Notes: generated by a model from the sequence alone, not told the origin. A stretch of DNA of 64,000 nucleotides from Listeria valentina (GCF_011800755.1 NZ_JAATJW010000007.1:1-64000), one strand, 5' to 3'. Positions 28,660 through 37,824 are shown, counted from the first letter of the stretch. Numbers and translations are program-made.

Positions 28660-29334
28660 ATGTCGAAACAAGATAATCTCATTCAAATAAATGCAAATAT
28701 CAAAGAAGCTTGCAAAAAATCTGGGCGTTCTGAAGCAGACGTACATTTGGTTGCGGTAACGAAGACCATTGATGTTGCAGGAATGAAAGAACTTTATGAT
28801 TTGGGAATTCGTGATTTTGGTGAAAACCGGGTGGATGTCTTTTTAGAGAAATATGAAGCACTTCAAGATTTCTCGGACATCCGCTGGCATTTCATCGGAT
28901 CGCTCCAAACACGCAAGGTGAAGCAAATTATTGATAAAGTGGATTTTATTCATTCGCTTGATCGCGTGAGTTTGGCTGAGGAAATTGAAAAATGGGCTGT
29001 AAAGCCAGTCCGCTGTTTCTTGCAGCTGAATGTTTCTGGAGAGGAATCCAAACACGGTTTTACGAAGGAATCAGCCTTGGCATTTTTGAAACAAGCTGAT
29101 TTCAAACACATTGAAATTGTCGGATTGATGACGATGGCTCCAATTACTGAAAATGAAGACGACCTTCATGAGATTTTTAATGCGTTGAAAGAAGCAGGAG
29201 CTGAAATTGCATCGCTTCAACTCAGCCAAGTGACAGCAAGCGAACTATCTATGGGAATGACAAATGACTACAGCATTGCAATTGAAGAAGGTGCCACATA
29301 TATTCGTGTTGGCAGAGCGCTCGTAAATGACTAA
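28660..29334 (+). CDS. ylmE: YggS/YlmE pyridoxal-phosphate-binding homeostasis protein
   Basis: The 224-aa product is a PROSC/YggS family protein binding PLP without known catalysis, and it helps balance vitamin B6 and amino acid pools. Motifs: LVAVTKTIDV with the PLP-binding lysine, DFGENRVD, WHFIGSLQTRK, LQLNVSGEESKHGF, and the C-terminal SMGMTNDYSIAIEEGATYIRVG. GGTGA places the start at ATG 28660 rather than GTG 28651. It directly follows ftsZ with no ylmD between, then sepF. Confidence 0.93.
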   Translation: MSKQDNLIQINANIKEACKKSGRSEADVHLVAVTKTIDVAGMKELYDLGIRDFGENRVDVFLEKYEALQDFSDIRWHFIGSLQTRKVKQIIDKVDFIHSLDRVSLAEEIEKWAVKPVRCFLQLNVSGEESKHGFTKESALAFLKQADFKHIEIVGLMTMAPITENEDDLHEIFNALKEAGAEIASLQLSQVTASELSMGMTNDYSIAIEEGATYIRVGRALVND

Positions 29335-29355
29335 AATTAACGGAGGTGCAAGATC

Positions 29356-29817
29356 ATGGGACTTTCCAATAAATTCAAATCTTTCTTTTTCCTTGATGAA
29401 GATGAATACTACGAAGAAGAAACAAACCGAAAAAACAATCAGGAACCTGAGCCAATGATTCAGAAAAAAAATGAAAAACCAGCTAAAAATCGTTTTCGTG
29501 CTGTTGAAGAGGAGCCGAATGTCGTGAGCATGCAAGGTGCGCAATTTTCAAGTGAAGTAATGCTTTCTGAACCACGTGTGTACGCGGAGGCACAAGAACT
29601 CGCGGATTACTTAAAGGAATATAAAACGCTTGTTGTTAACTTACAGCGTATTAGTCACGATCAAGCTATTCGGATCGTAGATTTCCTAAGTGGAACGGTT
29701 TATGCACTGGGAGGCGACATCCAACGTATTGGGAATAATATTTTCCTTTGTACGCCAGAAAACGTTAGTGTGGATGGCTCGATTTCTGAAATGCTTGAAG
29801 AACAAAATTACATGTAA
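29356..29817 (+). CDS. sepF: Cell division protein SepF
   Basis: SepF forms rings that bundle FtsZ and anchor it to the membrane. The 153-aa product has an N-terminal amphipathic region ([18 protein letters not shown]) for membrane binding, a charged linker, and the C-terminal dimer domain (about residues 66-150: [51 protein letters not shown]). CGGAGGTG precedes the ATG. The position between ylmE and ylmG is as in Bacillus. Confidence 0.96.
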   Translation: MGLSNKFKSFFFLDEDEYYEEETNRKNNQEPEPMIQKKNEKPAKNRFRAVEEEPNVVSMQGAQFSSEVMLSEPRVYAEAQELADYLKEYKTLVVNLQRISHDQAIRIVDFLSGTVYALGGDIQRIGNNIFLCTPENVSVDGSISEMLEEQNYM

Positions 29818-29840
29818 AGCTAGAGAGGTGGAACACAAGG

Positions 29841-30137
29841 TTGCAAACTTTTTTAATTCAAGTGGTTGATGTGATTTTGTTTATCATTCGCTACTTGCCA
29901 ACACTCATGTTTGTCTACTTCTTGATGAGCTGGTTTCCCGGGGCACGTGATTCGAAGATCGGGCGCTTTTTAGGTCGAATTTTCGAACCAATTCTGGAAC
30001 CGTTCAGACGGATTATCCCGCCGATTGGAATGTTCGATATTTCATCATTGGTTGCTTTTATTGCTTTCCAATTTGCGATGACTGTACTTACCAATTTGAT
30101 TTATCAATACGTTGTACCGCTTTTATACGGGATTTAA
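29841..30137 (+). CDS. ylmG: YggT family membrane protein YlmG
   Basis: The 98-aa product has two membrane helices (VDVILFIIRYLPTLMFVYFLMSW and SSLVAFIAFQFAMTVLTNLI) and the family signature RIFEPILEPFRRIIPPIGMFDIS between them (about residues 48-70). YggT proteins are linked to division and osmotic tolerance but lack a settled function. TTG start with AGAGAGGTGG upstream. A terminator follows at 30141-30168. Confidence 0.92.
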   Translation: MQTFLIQVVDVILFIIRYLPTLMFVYFLMSWFPGARDSKIGRFLGRIFEPILEPFRRIIPPIGMFDISSLVAFIAFQFAMTVLTNLIYQYVVPLLYGI

Positions 30138-30140
30138 CGG

Positions 30141-30168
30141 GTCATGTCTTTCGGGCATGACTTTTTTT
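30141..30168 (+). terminator. Hairpin terminator after ylmG
   Basis: GTCATG (30141-30146) pairs with CATGAC (30156-30161), followed by T7. The stem is only 6 bp, so it may be leaky, and the strong AAGGAGGAAAA follows directly. Confidence 0.65.
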
Positions 30169-30181
30169 AAAGGAGGAAAAC

Positions 30182-30244
30182 TTGTCCGACCCGAAAGAAG
30201 ATAAAATCGGCCAAGTCTTGATGATTTGTTTTACAAAAAAATAA
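30182..30244 (+). CDS. Possible 20-residue ORF or leader peptide
   Basis: TTG 30182 is preceded by a strong AAGGAGGAAAAC and opens a frame of 20 codons (SDPKEDKIGQVLMICFTKK) ending in TAA 30242-30244, two bases before the ylmH ribosome binding site. It may be a leader that couples translation to ylmH, a small protein, or the decayed remnant of a longer gene. The ribosome binding site is the only strong support. Confidence 0.35.
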   Translation: MSDPKEDKIGQVLMICFTKK

Positions 30245-30259
30245 AGGGAGGTGAAGCAG

Positions 30260-31036
30260 ATGGAAGGCATTTATCAACATTTTCGCAAAGAAGAATATGC
30301 TTTTATCGATCAGGTTTTAGATTTAGCGATTCAAGTGGAGAACGAGTATACCCCGAGGCTGACAGAATTTTTAGATCCACGCCAGCGTTTTATTGCTGAA
30401 ACGGTTGTTGGTGGATATGAGATGATGGAAATCACCTTTTTTGGTGGATCGGAATTTACAGAACGAAAGCGAGCACTGATTTATCCCGATTATTACGTGC
30501 CAGAAGAGAAGGACTTTCAAATTAGTCTTTTTCATATTCGCTATCCTGTGAAATTCACGACGCTCACACATCAAAAAATTCTTGGAACGCTGATGTCGCT
30601 CGGTATTCGTCGCGAGGCTTTCGGGGATATTTTAAATCAAGGTGAAGAGTGGCAGTTTTTTGTAGATGCCGAAATGGCGCATTATGTAACAAGTCAACTC
30701 GAAAAAATTGGGAAAGTCAATGTAATGCTTGAAGAAGTTTCACTCAGCGAGGCTTTAATTGTGCAAGAAGAATGGGAAGAGCAAATGATTACTACTTCGA
30801 GTTTACGACTGGATGGTGTTTTAAGCAACGCGCTTCATCTTTCTAGGCAAAAAGCGAAACAAATGATTCAAGCCGGACTTGTTAAAGTGAACTGGAAAGT
30901 GGTTCAAAACCCAGATTTTGAGTGTGAAGAAGCGGATATTTTGTCGGCGCGAGGTTATGGGCGGATTAAATTGGTTCAAATTCATGGACGAACTAAAAAA
31001 GATAAAATTCGAATGGATATTGGCTTTTTAAAATAA
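30260..31036 (+). CDS. ylmH: YlmH, S4-domain RNA-binding protein
   Basis: The 258-aa product has the YlmH N-terminal domain (QRFIAETVVGGYEMMEITFFGGSEFTERKRALIYP) and a C-terminal S4 RNA-binding domain (about residues 180-240: SSLRLDGVLSNALHLSRQKAKQMIQAGLVKVNW). In B. subtilis YlmH is linked to ribosome quality control, acting with the RqcH pathway on stalled 50S subunits. AGGGAGGTG places the start at ATG 30260, not GTG 30251 which lies in the ribosome binding site. Confidence 0.93.
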   Translation: MEGIYQHFRKEEYAFIDQVLDLAIQVENEYTPRLTEFLDPRQRFIAETVVGGYEMMEITFFGGSEFTERKRALIYPDYYVPEEKDFQISLFHIRYPVKFTTLTHQKILGTLMSLGIRREAFGDILNQGEEWQFFVDAEMAHYVTSQLEKIGKVNVMLEEVSLSEALIVQEEWEEQMITTSSLRLDGVLSNALHLSRQKAKQMIQAGLVKVNWKVVQNPDFECEEADILSARGYGRIKLVQIHGRTKKDKIRMDIGFLK

Positions 31037-31079
31037 GAAACTGGAAATGGTATGAAATCTGTTGACAGTTTCTTTTTTG
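31036..31079 (+). terminator. Intrinsic terminator after ylmH
   Basis: AGAAACTG (31036-31043) pairs with CAGTTTCT (31066-31073) across a 22-nt apical region, followed by a T-run. Confidence 0.7.
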
Positions 31080-31136
31080 TGGCAAGAAAATATGGAAAGC
31101 GATGGCAGATTGATGTTGCATAAGCGGTGCTTGTGA

Positions 31137-31142
31137 TATAAT
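31137..31142 (+). promoter_or_regulatory. Extended -10 promoter of niaR
   Basis: TGATATAAT supplies a consensus TATAAT at 31137-31142 with TGn. A TTGCAT lies 15 bp upstream as a weak -35. Confidence 0.6.
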
Positions 31143-31189
31143 AACCTTAATTTAAAGGGAAGAGAAGGACGTAAGGCAGGTGAAGAATT

Positions 31190-31708
31190 TTGAAAAAAAT
31201 GCTTGGAGAAGATAGACGAGCGGCCATTTTAGACTGGCTACAACATACTTCTGAACCGATTTCTGGTGGCGAATTAGCCAAGCGGACAGATGTGAGCAGG
31301 CAAGTGATTGTGCAAGATATTTCATTGCTTCGAGCAATGGAGCAGCCGATCATTTCGACTCCACAAGGTTATATGATGACTAAGGAATCGAAAAGAATTC
31401 AACGGATCATAGCTTGTAATCACACGAAAGAAGAAGCTGAAAGTGAGTTAAATACTTTAGTGGATTATGGGGTTTCTGTCATTGATGTGATTGTGGATCA
31501 TCCGATTTACGGGGAACTGACTGGGAATCTTCATTTGAATAGTCGCTTTGATGTTGAAAAATTCATCTATAAATTAAAAACGACCGATGCGCTGATGCTT
31601 TCTGGTTTAACGAATGGGCTTCATCTCCATACCATTGAAGCGGATACGGAGGAACAAATCAACAAAGCAATTGAAGTTTTAGCGGAAATTGGGATACTTG
31701 TTCGCTAA
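31190..31708 (+). CDS. niaR: NiaR, niacin-responsive repressor of NAD synthesis
   Basis: NiaR (YrxA) represses NAD biosynthesis or niacin uptake genes with nicotinic acid as corepressor. The 172-aa product has an N-terminal helix-turn-helix (RRAAILDWLQHTSEPISGGELAKRTDVSRQVIVQDIS, about residues 9-46) and a C-terminal 3H domain with the expected histidines (VDHPIYGELTGNLHLNSR, GLTNGLHLHTIEAD). TTG start with AGGTGA upstream. In L. monocytogenes the homologue follows nadA/B/C; here no nad gene is adjacent. Confidence 0.9.
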   Translation: MKKMLGEDRRAAILDWLQHTSEPISGGELAKRTDVSRQVIVQDISLLRAMEQPIISTPQGYMMTKESKRIQRIIACNHTKEEAESELNTLVDYGVSVIDVIVDHPIYGELTGNLHLNSRFDVEKFIYKLKTTDALMLSGLTNGLHLHTIEADTEEQINKAIEVLAEIGILVR

Positions 31709-31854
31709 AATCGACATTGCACTAGGAAAAAATGATAGATTGTGTTAAAATAAAACTTATATTGGATTTGTTTTGTGAAAAGCAAGGCTCTTTCGAAATT
31801 TAGTGGTTGTGTATTGAAACTGCGATTTCGATAATTCGTACGGAGGTGTAGAAT

Positions 31855-32385
31855 ATGCCATTATCGCCACTGGATATACATAACAAAGAATTTACCCGTG
31901 GTTTTAGAGGTTATGATGAAGATGAAGTAAATGACTTCCTCGATCAGATTATCAAAGATTATGAACAAGTGCTAAAAGAAAAGAAACGTCTAGAAGATTC
32001 CTTAAACAACAATGAAGAACGCTTAGGACATTTTACAAATATTGAAGAAACGCTAAATAAATCATTAATTGTTGCGCAGACAGCGGCAGAGGAAGTTAAA
32101 CAATCTGCTGATCAAGAAGCAAAATTAATTATTCGTGAAGCAGAAAAAAATGCGGATCGTATTTTAGCGGATTCTCTTTCAAAAGCACGTAAGATTTCAA
32201 TTGAAATTGAAGACTTGAAACGTCAATCGAAAGTTTTCCGGGAACGTTTGCGCTTGCTTGTTGAAGCTCAAATGGACTTGATTAAAAGCGATGATTGGCA
32301 ACAAATGATGGAATATGACGTGGATGCAACGGAACTGAAATCTATTAAAGAAGTTCAGGAAGATGCAGAAAACGAACAAGAATAG
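31855..32385 (+). CDS. divIVA: Cell division initiation protein DivIVA
   Basis: DivIVA binds curved membrane at poles and septa. The 176-aa product begins MPLSPLDIHNKEFTRGFRGYDEDEVNDFLDQII, the lipid-binding domain with the conserved F and R of the crossed loops. It continues as a long coiled coil (about residues 33-150), rich in Glu/Lys, and ends in an acidic tail. CGGAGGTG precedes the ATG, and TGTTAAAAT near 31742-31750 is a possible extended -10. In Listeria DivIVA also affects autolysin secretion. Confidence 0.96.
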   Translation: MPLSPLDIHNKEFTRGFRGYDEDEVNDFLDQIIKDYEQVLKEKKRLEDSLNNNEERLGHFTNIEETLNKSLIVAQTAAEEVKQSADQEAKLIIREAEKNADRILADSLSKARKISIEIEDLKRQSKVFRERLRLLVEAQMDLIKSDDWQQMMEYDVDATELKSIKEVQEDAENEQE

Positions 32386-32394
32386 AAAAAATGT

Positions 32395-32635
32395 TGATCT
32401 GAGACAAGTATGTTTTTCTTAGACTTACTTAAAAGCGATCTGGTGATGGTGCGAGACCAGAAGTAAGTTGAAATTCAGAAATCACTCAAGGAGTTCTGGA
32501 TCTGAATAAAGTAAGATTCAGCGCGGCCAGGCGTTAATGGAACGAGTGGATAAAAAGTTTCTTTTTATCAACAAGGGTGGTAACGCGATAATCTCGTCCC
32601 TTTTTTAAGGGAGGAGATTTTTATTTTTTGCGGAA
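32395..32635 (+). promoter_or_regulatory. T-box riboswitch of ileS (isoleucine)
   Basis: The 276-bp gap between divIVA and ileS holds a T-box leader. The core AGGGTGGTAACGCG is at 32574-32587, followed by the terminator AATCTCGTCCC / GGGAGGAGATT with T-run at about 32590-32632. Stem I includes AGTA/GAA-type loop elements and a candidate specifier ATC (Ile) at 32481-32483 within TCAGAAATCACTCAAGGAG. Uncharged tRNA-Ile pairing with the specifier and T-box would favour antitermination and ileS expression. Confidence 0.92.
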
Positions 32636-32661
32636 TAATAATATAAAGGAGTTTGTGAGCG

Positions 32662-35424
32662 ATGGATTATAAAGATACGTTATTGATGCCGAAAACTGCA
32701 TTTCCTATGCGAGGAAATTTGCCAAATAAAGAGCCGATTTGGCAAGAAAAATGGGAAAAAGAAAATCTCTATCAAAAAGTTCAAGAAAAAAATGCGGGGC
32801 GTCCGACTTACATTTTGCATGATGGTCCTCCATATGCAAACGGTGAGCTTCACATGGGACACGCGATGAACAAAACCATTAAGGACATTATAGTTCGCTA
32901 TAAATCGATGGCAGGCTTCAGATCACCTTATGTACCTGGTTGGGATACACATGGGCTTCCAATCGAACAAGCACTAACTAAAAAAGGCGTGAAACGGAAA
33001 GAAATGTCAGTTGCTGAATTCCGTAAGCTTTGTGAAGAATATGCTTATAAGCAAATCGACTTGCAACGAACAGGTTTCAAGCGCCTTGGTGTAAATGGTG
33101 ATTGGGAAAATCCTTACATTACATTAAAACCTGAATATGAAGCTGAACAAATTAAAGTGTTTGGGGAAATGGCAAAAAAAGGTTATATCTATAAAGGGAA
33201 AAAGCCTGTTTATTGGTCGCCTTCGAGTGAATCAGCATTAGCAGAAGCGGAAATCGAATATCATGATAAAAAATCTGCTTCCATTTATGTCGCTTTCGAT
33301 GTGAAAGATGGCAAGGGAGTCATTGATAACGATACAAAAATTGTTATTTGGACGACAACTCCATGGACGATTCCAGCTAATATGGGGATTACTGTCAATC
33401 CTAATTTAGATTATGCAGTTGTAGAAACAGCTGGACAAAAGTATCTCGTAGCCGCTGCACTCGTTGATTCTCTGAAAGAAACGCTCGGTTGGGATGATGG
33501 AAAAGTCATTCAAACGGTTCGGGGTAGTGATTTAGACCGAGTTGTAGCGAAACATCCGTTTTATGATCGTGATTCACTTGTCATTAACGGTGAACATGCT
33601 ACAGCAGACGCTGGAACAGGAGCTGTACACACGGCACCCGGTCACGGGGAAGATGACTTCATTGTCGGACAAAAATATGGTTTAAATGTGCTAGCACCAA
33701 TTGATGAAAAAGGTGTCTTTACAGATGAAGCTCCAGGATTTGAAGGCTTATTCTATGACGAAGCCAATAAAGTGGCGACTGAAAAACTAAAAGAAGTGGG
33801 AGCACTTCTAAAACTTGATTTTATTACCCACAGTTATCCACATGATTGGCGTACGAAAAAACCAGTTATTTTCCGTGCGACGCCGCAATGGTTTGCTTCA
33901 ATTAATAAATTCCGTGGTGAATTAATGGATGCAGTTCAAAAAGTGAACTGGACACCTGCTTGGGGAGAAACTAGACTGTATAACATGGTTCGTGATCGCG
34001 GAGATTGGGTCATTTCTCGTCAACGTGCTTGGGGAGTTCCATTACCGATTTTTTATGCGGAAAATGGCGATGCAATCATCACGGATGAAACGATTCAACA
34101 TATTTCTGATTTGTTCCGTGAACATGGCTCAAATATCTGGTTTGAAAAAGAAGCGAAAGACCTCTTACCAGAAGGGTTTACACATCCATCAAGTCCAAAT
34201 GGTGAGTTTACGAAAGAACAAGATATCATGGATGTTTGGTTTGACTCTGGTTCGAGTCATCAAGCTGTATTAGAAGCTAGACCAGAGCTTTCAAGACCTG
34301 CAGATCTTTACATGGAAGGTTCTGACCAGTATCGCGGTTGGTTTAACTCATCGCTTACAACGGCTGTTGCAATGACCGGAGAAGCGCCTTATCGTAATGT
34401 GCTTAGTCACGGATTTGCGCTTGACGGGGAAGGTCGCAAGATGAGTAAATCACTTGGTAACACGATTTTACCAGGAAAAGTAATTAATCAGCTAGGAGCA
34501 GACATTGTTCGCTTGTGGGTAGCTTCTGTGGATTATCAAGCGGATGTTCGTATCAGCGATGATATCTTAAAACAAGTTTCAGAAGTATATCGAAAAATCC
34601 GGAACACAATGCGTTTCTTACTAGGAAATGTGAATGACTTCCATCCAGAAAAAGATCAAGTGGCTTTTGAAGAGCTGCGAGAAGTGGATCAATATGTACT
34701 CGTTAAATTAGACCACTTGGTTAAAGCTGTATTGAATAGTTATGAAAAATTTGAGTTCTCGACGATTTATCATCAAATCAATAATTTCTGTACAGTGCTA
34801 CTAAGCCAATTCTATATGGATTTTGCGAAAGATGTAGTTTATATTGAAGCGGCAGACAGCTTGAGCCGCCGTTCAATGCAAACGGTCTTCTATGAATCGG
34901 TTGTTGCCTTGACCAAATTGCTTGCACCAATTCTTCCTCATACAACAGAAGAAGTTTGGGCGAATCTAAATGGGGAAGAAACAACAAGTATTCATCTTGA
35001 AGATATGCCAGAATCGCATGATCTTCAAGTGAAAGCTGGGCTTGAAGAAAAATGGGATGAGTTCATGAAAGTGCGTGACGGCGTTCAAAAGGCGCTGGAA
35101 GAAGCTCGAAATGAAAAAATGATCGGGAAATCCATGCTAGCAAAAGTAACGCTTTATGTGGATGAAACAGGGAAAGCGCTATTTGATTCACTTGAAGGCG
35201 ACTTTGCACAGCTCTTTATCGTATCTGATTTTGAACTAGTCGAAGGACTGGCAAAAGCTCCAGAGACGGCGCTCGAAATTCCGCATGTAGCGGTCCAAAT
35301 TTCTGTTGCTGAAGGAGAGGTTTGTGAACGTTGCCGTGTTGTGAAAAAAGATGTGGGTACTGATGAGCATCATCCAACACTATGTGCGCGTTGTGCGGAT
35401 ATTGTAACTAAAAACTATGAATGA
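32662..35424 (+). CDS. ileS: Isoleucyl-tRNA synthetase
   Basis: IleS charges tRNA-Ile. The 920-aa class I enzyme has the HIGH motif in [15 protein letters not shown] (about residues 57-71), the editing domain with [11 protein letters not shown] and [15 protein letters not shown], the KMSKS motif in [10 protein letters not shown] (about 592-601), and C-terminal zinc cysteines CERCRV and CARCADI. The short bacterial type with zinc finger is expected in Firmicutes. Controlled by the T-box leader upstream. Confidence 0.98.
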   Translation: MDYKDTLLMPKTAFPMRGNLPNKEPIWQEKWEKENLYQKVQEKNAGRPTYILHDGPPYANGELHMGHAMNKTIKDIIVRYKSMAGFRSPYVPGWDTHGLPIEQALTKKGVKRKEMSVAEFRKLCEEYAYKQIDLQRTGFKRLGVNGDWENPYITLKPEYEAEQIKVFGEMAKKGYIYKGKKPVYWSPSSESALAEAEIEYHDKKSASIYVAFDVKDGKGVIDNDTKIVIWTTTPWTIPANMGITVNPNLDYAVVETAGQKYLVAAALVDSLKETLGWDDGKVIQTVRGSDLDRVVAKHPFYDRDSLVINGEHATADAGTGAVHTAPGHGEDDFIVGQKYGLNVLAPIDEKGVFTDEAPGFEGLFYDEANKVATEKLKEVGALLKLDFITHSYPHDWRTKKPVIFRATPQWFASINKFRGELMDAVQKVNWTPAWGETRLYNMVRDRGDWVISRQRAWGVPLPIFYAENGDAIITDETIQHISDLFREHGSNIWFEKEAKDLLPEGFTHPSSPNGEFTKEQDIMDVWFDSGSSHQAVLEARPELSRPADLYMEGSDQYRGWFNSSLTTAVAMTGEAPYRNVLSHGFALDGEGRKMSKSLGNTILPGKVINQLGADIVRLWVASVDYQADVRISDDILKQVSEVYRKIRNTMRFLLGNVNDFHPEKDQVAFEELREVDQYVLVKLDHLVKAVLNSYEKFEFSTIYHQINNFCTVLLSQFYMDFAKDVVYIEAADSLSRRSMQTVFYESVVALTKLLAPILPHTTEEVWANLNGEETTSIHLEDMPESHDLQVKAGLEEKWDEFMKVRDGVQKALEEARNEKMIGKSMLAKVTLYVDETGKALFDSLEGDFAQLFIVSDFELVEGLAKAPETALEIPHVAVQISVAEGEVCERCRVVKKDVGTDEHHPTLCARCADIVTKNYE

Positions 35425-35436
35425 GTGAAGCTTAGA

Positions 35437-35465
35437 AAGGGCTGCCTCCACTGGCAGCCCTTTTC
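35437..35465 (+). terminator. Intrinsic terminator after ileS
   Basis: AAGGGCTGCC pairs with GGCAGCCCTT across a short loop, followed by TT. Confidence 0.88.
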
Positions 35466-35523
35466 TAGTCACGTTCATTAGAATATGATACAATATAGCT
35501 AAAAATTTGGAAGGGTGAACACG

Positions 35524-36510
35524 TTGAAGCTGGATTTTATTAAAGTTCACGGGTCACAAAATGACTTTTTTATCTTGGATGAAAGAAAGAACGAGCTTGG
35601 CGCATGGACGGATGCCAAAAAAGCGCTTCTTGCCCAAAAGTTGTGTGATCGTTCGCATATGCTTGGCGGTGCTGATGGGATTTTGCTTGTCGGAGAAGGG
35701 GATTCTGGAACAATTGGAAAGATGCGTGTTTTCAATTCAGACGGTTCAGAAGCTTCGATGTGCGGAAATGGTCTCAGGACGGTAGCGCGTTATTTGTTAG
35801 AAGAAAACGGGTTAGAGGAAGCGAAAGTAGAAACCATGAAAGCGGATCTTCAAGTGAAGAAAAGCAATTCACTAGGATTTGGAATTCCTACTTTTGAAGT
35901 GGAAATTTCTCCGGTGCTGTTTACACCAAGCAGTTTGCCTTTTCATTATCAAGGAGACCAACTTTTTGATGAAGTGATACCAGAACTAGATCCAGAATTG
36001 CATTTTTCTGCTGTGGCTGTGCCGAATCCACATTTGATTAGTTTTGTTTCGAAAGAGACGCTTGCATCGGATAAACAAGAGAAGCTTGCAAGTTACTTAA
36101 ATGGTGAAAATCCATATTTTCCAGATGGTGTCAATGTTAGCTTTGCTCATCGTCTTTCGGAAAATCAAATTTTTGTTCGAACCTTTGAACGAGGTGTTGG
36201 CTTCACGAATGCTTGTGGCACGGCGATGTCGGCCTCGAGTCTGATTAAAAAGTTGCTAGACCATGATAAACTGGAAGAAGCGCTTGAAGTGTATAACGAC
36301 GGCGGTATGGTGAAAGTAACAGCGGAGAAAACAAATGGGTCTTTTTCATTACATTTGATTGGTAATGCCACTTTCACAGATAAAGGAACCATTGAAATTT
36401 CTGAAGATGGAGCAAGCGTTTCGCTACTTTCTACGGAAAAAACGAATGAACAAGAAGGTTACTTGCAACTTGTTGAACAAGTTAAAGCATTTTTGCAGCA
36501 AGTAAAGTAA
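35524..36510 (+). CDS. dapF: Diaminopimelate epimerase
   Basis: DapF interconverts LL- and meso-diaminopimelate, supplying MurE and LysA. The 328-aa product has both active-site cysteines: GSEASMCGNGLRTVARYL (about residues 75-92) and GVGFTNACGTAMSASS (about 223-238). The product is longer than the E. coli enzyme (274 aa) through inserts and a C-terminal extension. GGAAGG favours TTG 35524 over GTG 35515. A PAP2 gene follows within 10 bp. Confidence 0.93.
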   Translation: MKLDFIKVHGSQNDFFILDERKNELGAWTDAKKALLAQKLCDRSHMLGGADGILLVGEGDSGTIGKMRVFNSDGSEASMCGNGLRTVARYLLEENGLEEAKVETMKADLQVKKSNSLGFGIPTFEVEISPVLFTPSSLPFHYQGDQLFDEVIPELDPELHFSAVAVPNPHLISFVSKETLASDKQEKLASYLNGENPYFPDGVNVSFAHRLSENQIFVRTFERGVGFTNACGTAMSASSLIKKLLDHDKLEEALEVYNDGGMVKVTAEKTNGSFSLHLIGNATFTDKGTIEISEDGASVSLLSTEKTNEQEGYLQLVEQVKAFLQQVK

Positions 36511-36520
36511 GGAGAAGAGA

Positions 36521-37219
36521 ATGAATTCAAATGGAAAAAAAGCTTTGCCGTTACTCGTTATCGGAGTGATTGCTTTGATTGCGTTTATTTTTGAGGCGGT
36601 AAGTGTGGCAAAAAGTAGTAATTGGGTGGCAAAGTTTGATTTAAGCTGGATCGCCCGGATTCGCGACGGACATATTGAAGCGGGAACGACGAAACTAGTA
36701 AAATTTTTAACGCATTTTGGATCTGCTGAATATGTGATCGTTATGACGATTATTGTTGTCATCGTCTTATTCATTTTACGGAAGTTTACTGTTGGATTAT
36801 GGTTTGGGGGCACAGTTCTGTTTTGTGGCGTCGTGCTCAACTACTTACTAAAACATTTTGTTGAACGTAGTCGCCCGGATGCATCTAACTGGCTGATCTC
36901 TGAGACAGGCTTTAGTTATCCGAGTGGACATGCTACGGCAACATCTATTTTTTATGGTTTAGCCGCATTATTTTTGATTTTTACAGTTCGACAAATCTGG
37001 GCGAAAATCGTCATTGGCGCACTAGGACTCTTTGTGATTTTCTATATCTTATATTCACGAATTTATTTAGGGGTGCATTATCCAACCGATGTACTTGGCG
37101 GATTTTTGTTTGGGATGGCTTCGATTTTTATTTCAACAGGTGTTTACTTCCTTGTTCGAAAACCGCTCCATCAATTGTTAACCAAGTGGCGGCTTAAAGA
37201 TCTAAGTAAAGTGGAATAA
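36521..37219 (+). CDS. PAP2 family membrane phosphatase
   Basis: The 232-aa polytopic protein has the three PAP2 motifs in order: KHFVERSRPD (about residues 110-119), YPSGHAT (about 131-137), and SRIYLGVHYPTDVLGG (about 182-197). Such proteins dephosphorylate undecaprenyl pyrophosphate or phosphatidylglycerol phosphate outside the membrane. The substrate cannot be told from sequence. It is cotranscribed with dapF, which fits a role in cell-wall lipid recycling. AAGGAG precedes the ATG. Confidence 0.9.
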   Translation: MNSNGKKALPLLVIGVIALIAFIFEAVSVAKSSNWVAKFDLSWIARIRDGHIEAGTTKLVKFLTHFGSAEYVIVMTIIVVIVLFILRKFTVGLWFGGTVLFCGVVLNYLLKHFVERSRPDASNWLISETGFSYPSGHATATSIFYGLAALFLIFTVRQIWAKIVIGALGLFVIFYILYSRIYLGVHYPTDVLGGFLFGMASIFISTGVYFLVRKPLHQLLTKWRLKDLSKVE

Positions 37220-37231
37220 ATCGACTTAGTT

Positions 37232-37276
37232 GCATCTTTCAAAGGAGCGTAATGGTTCTTTTGAAAGATGCTTTTT
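37232..37276 (+). terminator. Terminator after dapF-PAP2
   Basis: GCATCTTTCAAA (37232-37243) and TTTGAAAGATGC (37260-37271) form a perfect 12-bp stem with a 16-nt loop and five T. Confidence 0.9.
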
Positions 37277-37334
37277 AATGTGTATTTAAAGTAAGTTCGC
37301 GAATTTTCAAAATGTAAACGCCACTATTTTTCTC

Positions 37335-37363
37335 TTGCAATTTCCTAGGATAAGCGTTAAGAT
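37335..37363 (+). promoter_or_regulatory. Promoter upstream of the csp leader
   Basis: TTGCAA (37335-37340), a 17-bp spacer and TAAGAT (37358-37363). Transcription would start near 37370, about 218 nt before the csp ATG, in line with the long leaders of cold-shock genes. Confidence 0.65.
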
Positions 37364-37419
37364 AGAACTGTTGATAAGAAAATATGGTTTTACAAGTTGT
37401 ATTTGTAGAGAACGGAAAT

Positions 37420-37489
37420 ATTCACATGTTATAAAGAGTATTCAAGCTTTTATCATATGAATACTTTTTATAATATGTGAATTTTTTTA
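37420..37489 (+). ncRNA. 25-bp hairpin with T-run in the csp leader (sRNA end or attenuator)
   Basis: Positions 37420-37444 and 37458-37482 pair along all 25 positions (two G-U) around a 13-nt loop, immediately followed by TTTTTTT. It has the form of an intrinsic terminator. Transcripts from 37370 would end as a short RNA of about 115 nt, or read through into csp. A second promoter-like pair, TTGTTT (37529-37534), 16 bp, TATTAA (37551-37556), could drive csp alone. Confidence 0.6.
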
Positions 37490-37587
37490 TGAAAAACACG
37501 CAAGGGCTTGTTGATTAGCTTGGCCAGTTTGTTTTTTATTTGAAAACCCATATTAAGTAAATTATTTTTTTGGAGGTCTGTGGAAAC

Positions 37588-37785
37588 ATGACAGGTAAGG
37601 TAAAATGGTTCAACAGTGAAAAAGGATTTGGATTTATCGAAGTTGAAGGCGGAGACGACGTTTTCGTACATTTCAGTGCGATCCAAGAAGAAGGTTTCAA
37701 AAGCCTAGAAGAAGGTCAAGAAGTTGAATTTGACGTTGTTGAAGGTCAGCGTGGCCCTCAAGCTGAAAACGTAACTAAACTATAA
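37588..37785 (+). CDS. cspB: Cold shock protein (CspB type)
   Basis: The 65-aa OB-fold protein binds single-stranded RNA/DNA as a chaperone. RNP1 is KGFGFIEV (about residues 12-19) and RNP2 is VFVHFSAI (about 25-32). The start ATG 37588 has TTGGAGG upstream, and the frame extends to 37570 only by chance. The long AT-rich leader contains a terminator-like hairpin. Confidence 0.95.
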   Translation: MTGKVKWFNSEKGFGFIEVEGGDDVFVHFSAIQEEGFKSLEEGQEVEFDVVEGQRGPQAENVTKL

Positions 37786-37824
37786 TTTCAGTTTTAGGTA
37801 GAGAAACAAAAGAATGAACGAAGT

